Origin: Diatrype stigma
Taxonomy: Eukaryota; Ascomycota; Sordariomycetes; Xylariales; Diatrypaceae
Direction: 5' to 3'
Assembly: GCA_022225965.2 (NCBI GenBank)
Contig: JAKJXP020000021.1
Span: forward strand, 1 to 64,000
Length of the DNA stretch: 64,000 nucleotides
The notes under the pieces are model-generated. The model saw only the letters and a program-made list of their open reading frames with translations, was not told where the DNA came from and ran no database searches. Shown here in pieces: positions 47,011 through 57,208 of this stretch; positions within the stretch are counted from its first letter, which is position 1; each line of letters starts with the position of its first letter. The translations under genes and the position numbers were made by a program.

Positions 47011-47175
47011 ATTTTTTCGAATTATAAATTTAATAATAATTAATAAATAACCGCCGCATATCTTTTTAATTAAGCCTTTTAATATTACATAATTACGTTT
47101 TCTTTTATTAAATAACCCAAGTTTAATACGGCTTTTATTTTTAACCGATATATTAAGCACATTTTTTAAGGAATT

Positions 47176-48300
47176 ATGCTAAATATAAATGCAATACGAA
47201 TTTCGATTATTAGTAAAGGCCAATATCTTGCCTTAATTAAGGAATTTTCCGACCGCCCTATGCCATTTAATAAAAATCGCGTCGGAAAAGCCAATATTTG
47301 CTTTAAAAACGGACCACTTATAGGATTATTCGGAATAATTACCGTTAATATATCTTTTAAATAGGTTAATTTCCATATAATAAAAACCGATATTTCGTTT
47401 TTGTTATTACTTAAAAATATAAATTAATTTGGCGTATATTTTAATAACGTTATTAATTAATTAATTTATAAAAATGGTATTACGGTTTTTATTAATCGAA
47501 AATAAAAACATTTATGGTTTTATTTTAACAGCGCAATCTTTTTTACGAAAATAAAATTGCGTCGTTTATATATCCGTTTTAACCATTTTTTCGTCGTTAA
47601 GTTTTAAGACTTATTAAAAAAGGCAAAACACGATATTAATCCAAAAAATATTAAGAAAATTAATAAGTTCTATCATTATTGCTAAATTAAAGAAAAGGTT
47701 TTTTAACGGTTTAAGTTTACCCTTAAAAATCCGGACTTGGATTTTAATTACGAGGTTATTATAAACGTTATATATTTCGATAAACGTTCCGTTTTTTATA
47801 TTGTCGATACGGCTATAAATTTCCAAATAATACGATTTATAACTAATATATTAATAAAAAAAACCTAAAAAGCCCTTAAGCTTTATTAAATCGATATTTA
47901 TTTAAAACCTTTTAATGTTCTTATTTACGACGCCGACATTAATTTCGATAACGCCAAATTCCGAAATAAAGCTCGAATTACCGGTATTACGTATAAACAA
48001 GTCCTAATAAAAGCCCATTGGTTTATTAATAAGATTAAAAAATATTACGAATCTATTCGACGAACGTATAAGATTATTTTTAAAAACATATAAGGCCTAT
48101 GCACATTCCGCTTATAAATAGCCGTTAAAATTATAAATAATACAACAAACCCAAATAGTTTCGTACTTATTTTATTAATTTTTAGGGCTTATCCGAGAAT
48201 TAATATAAATTCGCCGCTTATGCCGTTCCAAACCCAAAAAATAATCGCAGCCCAAAAGGCAATGGCCGAAATTAAAAAAATTAAGGCCTAACGTTTAATT
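47176..48300 (+). pseudogene. Copia protease-integrase relic
   Basis: Conceptual translation with many stops still aligns to fungal copia polyproteins. A protease-like GIITVNISFK segment is followed by a pre-integrase zinc region (INKFYHYC) and an integrase core with FNYEVIINVIYFDKRSVFYIVDTAINFQ, YDADINFDNAKFRNKARITGI and KAHWFINKIKKYYESIRRTYKII. The last of these corresponds to the region after the second catalytic Asp, with the Glu position degraded. Nonsense codons are mostly TAA/TAG from CAA/CAG/TGG. Confidence 0.75.
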
Positions 48301-48689
48301 CGGAACGCATTAAATACCAAAAACGGCCTTAATATCCAAAAAACGTTGCCCATATTATTACTTTTCGGCAATAAAATATTTATATATTGCAAAAAAAATA
48401 AATAATAAGGTCCATATAAAGTTATCGCCGTTACCGATAAAAACGTTATAATCGCTTCGAATATATCCGGAAAAACCTTTACGTTTAGGAATTCGCATAT
48501 TAAGCCATATATGCAACCCAAAAGTAACGCAAAGCCGTCCCAAAATCTGGAAATCGAATTATTTAAATCAAAACCAAACTTTAATCCAACGGATTACGAC
48601 ATTATTCCGGAAAAAAACCTTAATATATTATTCTTTAATGCAACTTATTTTAACGCAAAAAAAAAAAACATAACCGCGTTTTAATAATT

Positions 48690-50200
48690 AAGTTACGAAC
48701 AAAAAATAAAATCGTGGTTTTTAGCAAATCATATAAAGCCTCGGATATAAAGGAATTTAATGCCTTATTTAAAGATGGCATATTATAATCGATTATTTAT
48801 AATAAAACCATTTATTAAAAGGTTACCATTTTTAAATTCCGGATAATCCGCGAAATTAAAGGAAAAAACACATTAGGCCCTTACGAAAAGTTCCGACTGG
48901 TCGTTTAAAAATATAAAAATCCCGATAAAGATTCCATTATAATGTATGCCCTTATTATTTAAAAGGCAAATTAACGATTAATTATAGCCTTAATATTTAC
49001 GTTACGATATTAAAACATAAAGGTCATAATTCGAAACATTACGATGGCTTATATTTAATTAAAAACGTTTATAAAACGTATTATTTTTATACGACTGCCA
49101 TCGAAATTAAAAAATAAATATTCCGAAAAAACGATATTACGTATTATAAAGCCGTTATACGGACTGGCTAAATCGGGTATATACTGGTTTAAAACTTATT
49201 TTTGCTATTACCAATAAAAGCTATACATAAATTTTTTGCTATTCGATTTATATTTATTAATAATCCGTATCGAATAATTATTCGACGTAATAGGCCTTTA
49301 AATTAACGATACCCTTAATATTAGCATAATGGACTTTATAAAAAAAGAAAATAAAGCATTAATTAAAGCCAATATTAAGGCGCGTCCGTAGAAAATCCTA
49401 AAAAACGGAATTACAAAAGACTTTAACGGTTTACGCTTAATCGTTTATTTAGAAAAAAACGGCCTTTTAACGACCCAAAAGGGACAAGCTAAAAAGTTGG
49501 CATTATTTAATCCCAAAACATCGGACATGCCTAAAAAATATATCGAACAAAAAGTCCGAAAAGCTTATATCTTTTTTATTTGCCAATCCGAAATAGCCTT
49601 TAATTACTTTACGGCTATCCAATATATAAAGCCTGGCCTTAAAAAAATTAAATTATTAAACGCCCGGATTTAATAATAAATAAATAATAAGAATTGCAGA
49701 TTTAATTATGTTTAATTAAACCCTTAAGATTTTCGATTATATGTTTTCGTCGATAAATCCTTTGCGAATAATAAAAATCTAAATTTATAAATCGAATACG
49801 TTATCGTATTTAAAAACGAAAAATTTACGCCTTAAGCTAATAAATTTACCGTCGTTAATAATATTATCCATTAATCGTTTATTAAATATAAGAAAATAAT
49901 TCGGAACGTCCTTATTAGCGAAATTTATAACATAATATAAGGCTTTAACGTCGAATACGTCATTTATTACATTATTAATACGATCTTAAAACGTTTAACC
50001 CTTTACCGCGTTCCGTTCGTTTTTTATACGGATTTCTTTTCTTTATATTAATACTTAATACAAATAAAAAGCATTAACGAAAAGCGGCTAATAATTGATC
50101 TTATAGCCTTTCGTTAATCGTATAAAAACAAAGAAATAAATAAGATCCGATGGATTTATGGCAGCTATAATCCGGTTAACGCTATAACGAAGGCGTTTTT
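48690..50200 (+). pseudogene. Copia reverse transcriptase and RNase H relic
   Basis: Recognisable pieces in order are KEFNALFKDGIL, a FRIIREIKGKNT segment aligning to the F-SRFVDEIKN block, IIKPLYGLAKSGIYWFKTY, DTLNISIMDF, QKVRKAYIFFICQSE, and at the end IRWIYGSYNPVNAITKAFF, which matches the RNase H end of fungal copia elements. Stops interrupt every segment. The gene is non-functional. Confidence 0.75.
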
Positions 50201-50355
50201 TAATAAATCGATAAGGTCGTTAATTAATTGCAACGAAATTAATATAAGATTAAAAAAATGAATTAAAAAAGAATAATAATTTAAAAAATGAAAAGTTATG
50301 TAATTAAATCGACGGCATAATTCGCGATTAAATCGCGAAAAAAAAACAAAGTAAA

Positions 50356-50540
50356 TAATGGTTATATTTTAACGCGCTGGCACGCGTTGCTATTATATAA
50401 GCAAGCTAGTCCTATATAACTACAGGCTTCCGCCAGTAGTTCTTTAAATAGATTTCTTCTTACCTTAAATACTTTAATATATAACCGTTTCACCTAATTG
50501 TTATTTGCTTTCTTTAATTATACGTACGTACTTACCAATA
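50356..50540 (+). repeat. 3' LTR of the copia element
   Basis: 185 bp, the same length as the 5' copy. An A-rich tract just upstream (gcgaaaaaaaaacaaag) could be the polypurine tract after G-to-A change. Confidence 0.9.
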
Positions 50541-50763
50541 ACTAAGTAATTTAAAAGCCGTATATACGGTTATATATATACGCGGCATATGTATATATGC
50601 AAGTAGCCGTTATTTTCATATATAACGCTGGGATTTATAAAATAAAATAAAATAAAAATCTTATTATATAATTTATATCGTAAATAATATATAATATGAA
50701 TTTCATAAAGATGCATTAAGGTATAACGAAGTTATACGCGTTTAAAAAGTTGGGTTTTATATG

Positions 50764-50810
50764 AGAAATCAGGTGGCCGAGCTTTGGGGCTGGCCGATCT
50801 TTGGGGCTAA
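50764..50810 (-). repeat. Right terminal inverted repeat of the outermost DNA element
   Basis: Reverse complement of the left repeat at 46 of 47 positions. The single difference is a transition. TA follows at 50811-50812. Confidence 0.9.
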
Positions 50811-50812
50811 TA

Positions 50813-51736
50813 CGTTAATGTGACTTACACTTTCGTAGTTCCTGGGGCTTTATTCACCTACCTCAAGTCGGCAGTTCAGCACTCGAAACCTTCATAACAG
50901 TCTTGTACTGTCAAAACAGAAGAACAAGAAGCAACGCAGTGAATGGATGACAATGCAACGACTTCCCCTCTGCGTCATTGGAGATGAGGCAGATCTTCGA
51001 GGCCGAGGCACGGCAGGCCTATGTAGGTACAATACCTAGCCCAGCCAGCCAGGGGCATGCAGCATGCAGCATGCAGCATGCTGGGGTTCAGGAGACTTTG
51101 TGACCACTGACCAGCCACCAGCAATTCCAACGATGCGCTAGTTAGCCCATTAGGCCGTTTTGACCTTCACCTCCATTCATTCCATTTCCGTCTGTCTGTC
51201 CGTTGTGACGACTGGACGGGTGACCGCTGATAATTATAGTCAATCAGCTCATCATTTGTATGTGAAATAGCGATGAAGTGGTGAGAGAAACCACTGATCG
51301 CCATCAGGCTATTTCCCGAGGTTGTTACCGACCTTCGTGGGCTTATATACACTTCTGCACATACATGAGGTCAGTATAGAAGTACCTACTTAAAATACCA
51401 GGTAGGAGATGCATTCCCAACCTCCTGGTAAAAGGCGATACCCAGTTACCTGTAGTCCGTCACCACATGTACCAATGGATGTCCTTCTTTATGGCGATTT
51501 TTTATGATAGTTACCTGGTTTTCCGTGAACCACGTCAGAGAAATATCGTCTCCCCCCTCGTGTGCTTCCATCCTTTTTGCTTGCTTGTCTACGTAGTTGT
51601 ACTTACAGACAGTACATGTATGTACTTTTCCGCAGGTTAACTCAGCAGACAGAAGGTGGGATATCCAATCCAGTGACCCTTGATTAGGTACCTAGGTAGG
51701 CTGTTAGGTGCATACGACCGTGTCGCTAACTCGCCC

Positions 51737-51767
<31 letters not shown>

Positions 51768-52802
51768 GTTGTCGTTGTCGTTGTCGTGTGTGATTATCGC
51801 CAATTATCAACACCGACCCCTGCCCCAGATAATTTATCTGCTCAAAATCCGCAGTCGCAAAACCCCAATTCCCACCCGTGAACAGATCAGACGCGTTCGA
51901 GACCTTTTCTATCAATCAACCCAATCTCTCCAGCAAGCGAAGTTCTCCGATTGAACCACCCCCAGGCCCCTCCACGCGATCGATGGCCATGCGTTGAGCG
52001 CCCAGATCCTCAACACCACCAACAATACTGAACTGGAGTGTTCGGCGCGGTTCTAAGCAAGCAAGCAAGGTGTATAATTCGTCGTGCTGTAAGCTGTACG
52101 ATTCCCGCGGCGGCATCTGCATCTGGACCCCCCTCCCCTTTCTGCAGCCCAATCAAGTGTTCCGCACTCCGCTGCTGCGCTGGCAGACGGGCAAGCAAGC
52201 GACAGCGAAAAGCCCGTACCTACGTACCAACTCGGTCAATCCGGTGTAACTGAGCTGGTGTTGTACCTCCCTGTTCCCGCCAGCTGTTCGCCATACATCC
52301 GCATTTCACCGGGTAGCTTGGTAGGGCAGGTAGACCAGCCGGACGAGAAGACCGAAGAGGGGGAAGACGAGAAGTAATGAGAGCTTAGATTCGAAACTCG
52401 TCCCTCAGCCTTACCACCACGCCTGTCGATCGTCTGGTCTTGTCGCCTCGCCGCTTGACATTGTTTGTGGATTCAATTGTCGTCCCTTCTCTTGGAACGA
52501 TTAGAGGGCTGGTCGATTATAAGCGGTATCAACGCGGTGTTCGAACAAGACGAACCTAGCCAGCTAGCTGTCCGACGCTTCTGCTGCCGAATTGGAAGGC
52601 AACGACACGTATTGGAGACTCGAGAGATAACGTTCCAAACGAGCCAAGGCAGCGCGCGTGCGATCCGTTCCAATTCGAGCTTAAATCTAGCTCGCCATCG
52701 TCGAATCGCCTGCATTCTTCTCCATCCGATCACCCCGAGACGAACACACACAACGCACACATACACGCACACAACTAAAACCCCACGAAAGCATAAAGCA
52801 CA
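50813..52802. other. Intergenic region with microsatellites and the long leader of the next gene
   Basis: Normal base composition resumes at once beyond the TA target copy. Repeats seen are a gcatgca tract (51055-51082), a gtcgct/gtcgtt hexamer tract (about 51738-51787) and a cacacg-type tract (about 52743-52775). No gene was recognised. Confidence 0.5.
51738..51787. repeat. Hexamer microsatellite gtcgct / gtcgtt
   Basis: About eight units; the first half ends in ct and the second half in tt. Confidence 0.85.
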
Positions 52803-53652
52803 ATGGCGGCGGCATCGGCGACCACGGGCGCCTCTTCGTACATATACCATGAGCCCAGGCGCGTGGCCCGGATCCACCGGTACCACTGGCCGGCCATCCA
52901 GCTGAACGTATGGATGCTGGTCATGCTGGCGGCGTCGTGCTGCCTCATCGGCGTGTTCGCGACGTTGATGCAGGTGCAGCAGCAGCTGAACCTGTACATA
53001 CCATGGTAAGCGACCCCCTCTCCATGCCCGTGGCCCTTCTCATCATACTCACATGCGTGCGATGCGAACCAACAGGTACTTCCCCTACTGGATCACGGTG
53101 TCGTCCCTCACGATCGTCTTCATCGTCCTGCTGCTGTGGCTCATCTCGCAGCGGCGGCTGCTCCCGTCCATCGTCATCCTCGGGGCCTTCCTGTTCTTCG
53201 TGCTCTGGCTCGTCGGGCTCATCGTCGTCAGCATCGAGATGTGGAGCCCCTCCGGGTCCGTCAGCAACAACTGCGACGCCCTCGTGTTCAGCAACCCGCC
53301 GACCGGCAGCACCACCGAGACGCTCGCCTGGCTGGAGCAGAAGTCTATATGTAAGTTCTAGATCGTTGTTCCGATTCTCGGGGTTCTTCTTGTTTTTTCG
53401 ATCCCGTCCTTCCCTACTATCCCACTCGGCCGTTGGTTGGATAAGGATTGTGGAAAGGAATCAAGTCCTACACTGAACTAGACTGGAGGCGAGAGAATTG
53501 AGGAGACAAAAGACAGGGAGTGCCATTTACTAATCATCGTTTTGGAAACAGGTCAATCGTGGCAAGCGATCTTTTCATTCGCACTCATTGGCAGCATCTT
53601 CCTGCTCTGGATAACGGTCATTGCGATACAGGTCTTTTATGATGATTCGTAG
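52803..53652 (+). CDS. Four-helix membrane protein of unknown function, three exons
   Basis: Exons 52803-53005, 53076-53350 and 53552-53652 give 192 residues with consistent phases. Intron donors are GTAAGC and GTAAGT. After a short polar N-tail (MAAASATTGASSYIYHEPRR), four hydrophobic helices lie at about 35-57, 70-92, 98-121 and 163-186. Between helices 3 and 4 is a loop of about 40 residues with two Cys (NNCDALVF and IC). The tail ends YDDS. The Arg-rich YHEPRRVARIHRYHWP before helix 1 suggests a cytosolic N-terminus by the positive-inside rule. I do not recognise a named family. It resembles conserved small fungal membrane proteins of unknown role. Confidence 0.82.
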
Positions 53653-54196
53653 TGATGGATCATTTTAAGTTGAGTTGTTATGACGGATATGATGTGATGA
53701 GAGTGGAGATCAAGTGGGCATTGCCTGTTTTCTTTTCCTGAACGTTCTTGTATGAGAAGGACCCGCATTGATCGCTTAATGAAGCTGTATGATCTGTATG
53801 ATCGAAGTTTGTTCTTGAGTGTACTTTCTTACCAGAGGTTGGGTGCTCATGGAAGGGGGCTGGCGTTCCACGATTTTCATTTCTTGCTTCTTTGCATATC
53901 AAGGCGTTCCGGCACGGTACCCAGAGTTTTGGCACACGCTAGACATAGGAATGGCTCGATGACATCGGACGGAGGAGACAAGGTACCAATTCACTGTATG
54001 AGCAACAAGATGAGATGAGATCTAAGTCTCAATGGATATCATTATCAAACCAAGCGCTACGTTAAAACATTACAACGTGTGTAGTATGCTTTTTCTTGCA
54101 TCCCACGATAGAGCGAACCTCCTTTCCCCCAAGAATAACATCGGACTTCGTGATGAAGCAATGTCATAGTAGTGTCCACATCTTTCAGCAGACTCC
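53653..54196. other. Intergenic region between convergent genes
   Basis: 3' flanks of the membrane-protein gene and of the small minus-strand gene. Nothing else was seen. Confidence 0.5.
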
Positions 54197-54581
54197 TTAG
54201 TTGGAGTACTTGGCGTCCACCTTGTTACTATATGGATGGCAGGAATGGTTAGTCGGTGCATTCGGTATGGCATTGGAGTGCTTGGTGCGTTACTCACCCG
54301 GTGGCCTTCTCGTAGGCAGTGCGGCCCATATCGGTGACGCCCTCTCTCTTCTTGTCGTCGAGACCCCAGCCAGCCTTGTCATTAGCCGCCTTGAAAGCTA
54401 GAAACGAAATAACGCGGTCAGTTTACGATTGCTCAGGAACGCGTTGAGATATGTGGTAGATAGAGGGCTTACCCTTGTCACCGTAGTCTTGCTGACCCGT
54501 GGCCGACTGCTGGTTGGAGGTGGTCTCCCCGGTAGTCGAGCTGGACTTGTTGCCGCTGATAGCGTTCTTGATAGCGTCCAT
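54197..54581 (-). CDS. Small hydrophilic stress-type protein, 79 residues, three exons
   Basis: Exons on the minus strand: 54581-54473, 54397-54298 and 54227-54197. All phases agree, and the last exon is only 31 bases. The product starts MDAIKNAISGNKSSSTTGE, has a Gln/Ser/Thr-rich segment and AFKAANDKAGWGLDDKKREG, and ends EKATGNKVDAKYSN. It has no Cys, signal peptide or membrane segment, and most of it should be disordered with a short amphipathic helix at the start. The layout (MD-IKNA start, YEKATG near the end) is shared by small fungal proteins often induced by starvation or stress. That comparison is from memory and the function is unknown. CCCCT stress-element cores are seen near 54943 and 55023, up to 450 bases upstream. 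Confidence 0.8.
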
Positions 54582-57208
54582 GATGATTATTGGATTGGTA
54601 GTCTGTGGTTGATTTGATTATAATAGAAGCTGATTGTATCTTGTGTATAGGTAGTAGTTTAGTGTTGGAATCTTAGGTATGTTGTAATAAGAGAACAAAG
54701 AGTAGAATGACAGGTTTAGCTATGTTCACCTCGTGGTTTATATGGTCGTTCACAAAGCAATTAATCTCCTTCAACCTTGATCTAGTTAGGTGATCTCATT
54801 GACGTGCGGATGACGTACTTGACATACTTGCACCACATGGGCAACTGCCCGGGCACTGCCAGGTAGGTAAGCGCATACGAAGGATGATGATAGTGATGAT
54901 GAGGTTCTTTGTCACCATCTGGGAACTTGAGGTAAGAAGAACCACCCCTACTGGTTACCTCCTTTGGCGTTGTCTGCAACCATCATGCCTGTTTCCGAAC
55001 CCTTGGGTAACCTGACCCCAGTCCCCTGCCAAGATTCTCAATCCATACAACGTCAGTTGGTGCTTCTGATTGGAGCTCAATCCTGCGAATTGCTAGTTAC
55101 GTCATTTCGTCCTAGGTTGCTATCTACTATTCATAGCATCTGCCCCGGTTATCGCGGGTCTCGCCCATATGGCTCCAGCCTGCAGGCCCTTAGTTTAGTT
55201 GGCCCCAAGGTCTAGATTTATTCGTCTCCTTCGATATAAGTGGGAGGTGGAAATACCGGATTGCATGCATGGCCTGTAGGGCTGGGCGAATATATACAGG
55301 TTATGATACGGGTATATCTCCTGTAGTATTATATGCCATCTGTACTATAGGGGGTGCGGGGGAGGGGGAGAGGGGGACTCGTCCACCACTGCGTCCTTAG
55401 GAACCAGGGGGTAGAAGAACAACCTCTCCATACTTGGTAACGGAAGTGAAGCAGGATTTCAAAGGAGTGGTGCAATTGTTTGAGGAAAACCAAGGCAGTC
55501 AAAACACACCGTCAATGCATGTCCAAGAAAGTTTTCTCGTATCACGAACCAGGCCATCCGGAAGGCCAGGGGTCTGAATGAACAATGCATTTCCAATTAA
55601 CTTCGTCATATGCAGCTGTTTAGAACTCAGGGAAAAGCTCGCTTGAAGCCTTCGAGCTCCGAATATTCGACCTGTTATAAAGTTATAAGAAGGTAGGTAG
55701 GCGGGCAGGCAGCACTGCATACACAATTCCCCCCCTGAGAGCTACTGCGCCACAGGTAGTCCACGAGCCAGGAACCGCACCCAGAAGCAAAACAGCCAAC
55801 AATTCTCACGAGTGTGCCACCGGTCAGTCAGTCAGCCAGCCAGGAAGGAAGGATTTACCCCTCACTTCGGAGAATTGTAGCCAACTACCTAGCACTATTA
55901 TCAACATCAACACCGACATCGCCATCCAACAATACAGTACCATCGCCGGCCGAAATCTATACATAAGCAGCCCTGCTATTCCACCCAGTACAATAAACAC
56001 ATCCAATCTCACTCTGAATGGACGTGTCAATATTTGCAATGTCGATGTCGATACGAATGATTCGCAAGCAGCGCTCCTCGACAGACTAATCAAGCAGTCA
56101 GCTCGAACAACTATCTGTCTGGATATCTCACCCCAACATGCTACGCCACTCTCCCAGCGATTGTGATGACATATACTTTCCCGCGCCCTAGCATGGCTCT
56201 GGAGAAGTAACCGGTCCATGCTAAACCGATGTGCCACTTGGTGTTATCCTCAGCCGGCCTCGAATGTCGTCTTACTCGGAGACGAGCTGGCGAGTTGTAC
56301 TACCTAAAGATCGGTCACTCGCTGGGCTAACTAGGTCCTACTTAAGTACTCAACTTTCCAAGAGGCTTCGTACCTAACCTTCGGGGACGCTCGCAGCATC
56401 CGGGTCCTTCCCGTACGATATCACCACATGTTTCGATCATCATTCTGACATTCTGACCTGGTTACCAACAGGAACGCCGACACGCATGAAGGGAGCAACT
56501 GGGTATAGAAACTTTATTGATTTCCCTGTTCACCTAGTTATACCACACAACCGCACAGCGCCCCATTTGAACTAACCGCTCTCAATATACTTTTCGACTT
56601 GCACCGATACCTGCCTGCGTGCCCTGCCCTGCCCTTTTACCCCTTTCCCTCCTTGTTCTCCTCTCCTCCACAAGAAGCCCTGCTTTCTCCTCTTCTTTCA
56701 TCAGTCATCTCGGTGTTATGCTAGATAGTTCCAGCCCGCCGTTCAAGAGCAAAAGAAATGCAATGCCCCTCAGGTGTATACAGGATGGTTCATGCTGATG
56801 AATGCTGTACAATGCTGCTGCTGCTGTATAATGTCGATGATTGTTGCGGTATGCTGTCGATGATTCGCTTCAACGGCACGAGGTGGTAATCTCCGTGCCG
56901 TGAGCCTCGCCATTGCTTCGCCGTGCTTTTATTCTGGCTTCGTAGCCTAGCACGGCCGCATATCTCTACCCTTCGCCCCCATGCAAACAAATGGAATACC
57001 GTCCCCTATGCCTAGCCGGAATCCCCACCAGACGCCATATGTATGATACAAAAGGATATACACATTCCACGGAACCCATTCCGCTTCCTTCCCTAGGGGT
57101 ATGAGTAGACATGATAATGATGGATTCGAAGACGCATAAACAGAAGAAAATTCAAACACTTCTTTCAACAACGTAGCTTATTCGGCCATTTGTCTTGTTC
57201 GAAGTGGA
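54582..57208. other. Long gene-free region
   Basis: No supported gene in 2.6 kb. The right end is the 3' flank of the GT90 gene. A minus-strand frame at 55824-56237 contains hydrophobic stretches but has no known relatives and no convincing start context. Short gtca/gcca and ctgctg tracts occur near 55825 and 56812. Confidence 0.5.

Larger units (their letters stand above)
37274..50540 (+). mobile_element. Ty1/copia retrotransposon, RIP-degraded, split by a gypsy insertion
   Basis: The 185-bp LTRs at 37274-37458 and 50356-50540 align without gaps. By my count they differ at 27 positions, all transitions. The target duplication actaa is at 37269-37273 and 50541-50545. The 5' LTR still has TG...CA ends; in the 3' LTR both terminal dinucleotides carry one transition (TA...TA). 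Orientation is plus, from the order integrase, reverse transcriptase, RNase H. Without the inner element (39929-47010 plus one 5-bp target copy) it is about 6.2 kb. Confidence 0.9.
37101..50810. mobile_element. Composite transposon island: DNA element holding copia holding gypsy
   Basis: The island is bounded by 47-bp terminal inverted repeats (37101-37147 and 50764-50810, one mismatch) and flanked by TA on both sides (37099-37100 and 50811-50812), as for Tc1/mariner-type insertion. Removing the copia insertion leaves about 438 bp, too short for a transposase, so the host element is a non-autonomous MITE-like copy. The interior is strongly AT-rich with many in-frame TAA/TAG codons, in contrast to the GC-rich neighbours. 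That pattern is expected of RIP. Confidence 0.88.

Noticed and set aside
55824..56237. Minus-strand 137-codon frame with hydrophobic stretches
   Set aside because: No known relatives, poor start context and no supporting splice sites; membrane-like runs can arise by chance in AT-leaning DNA.
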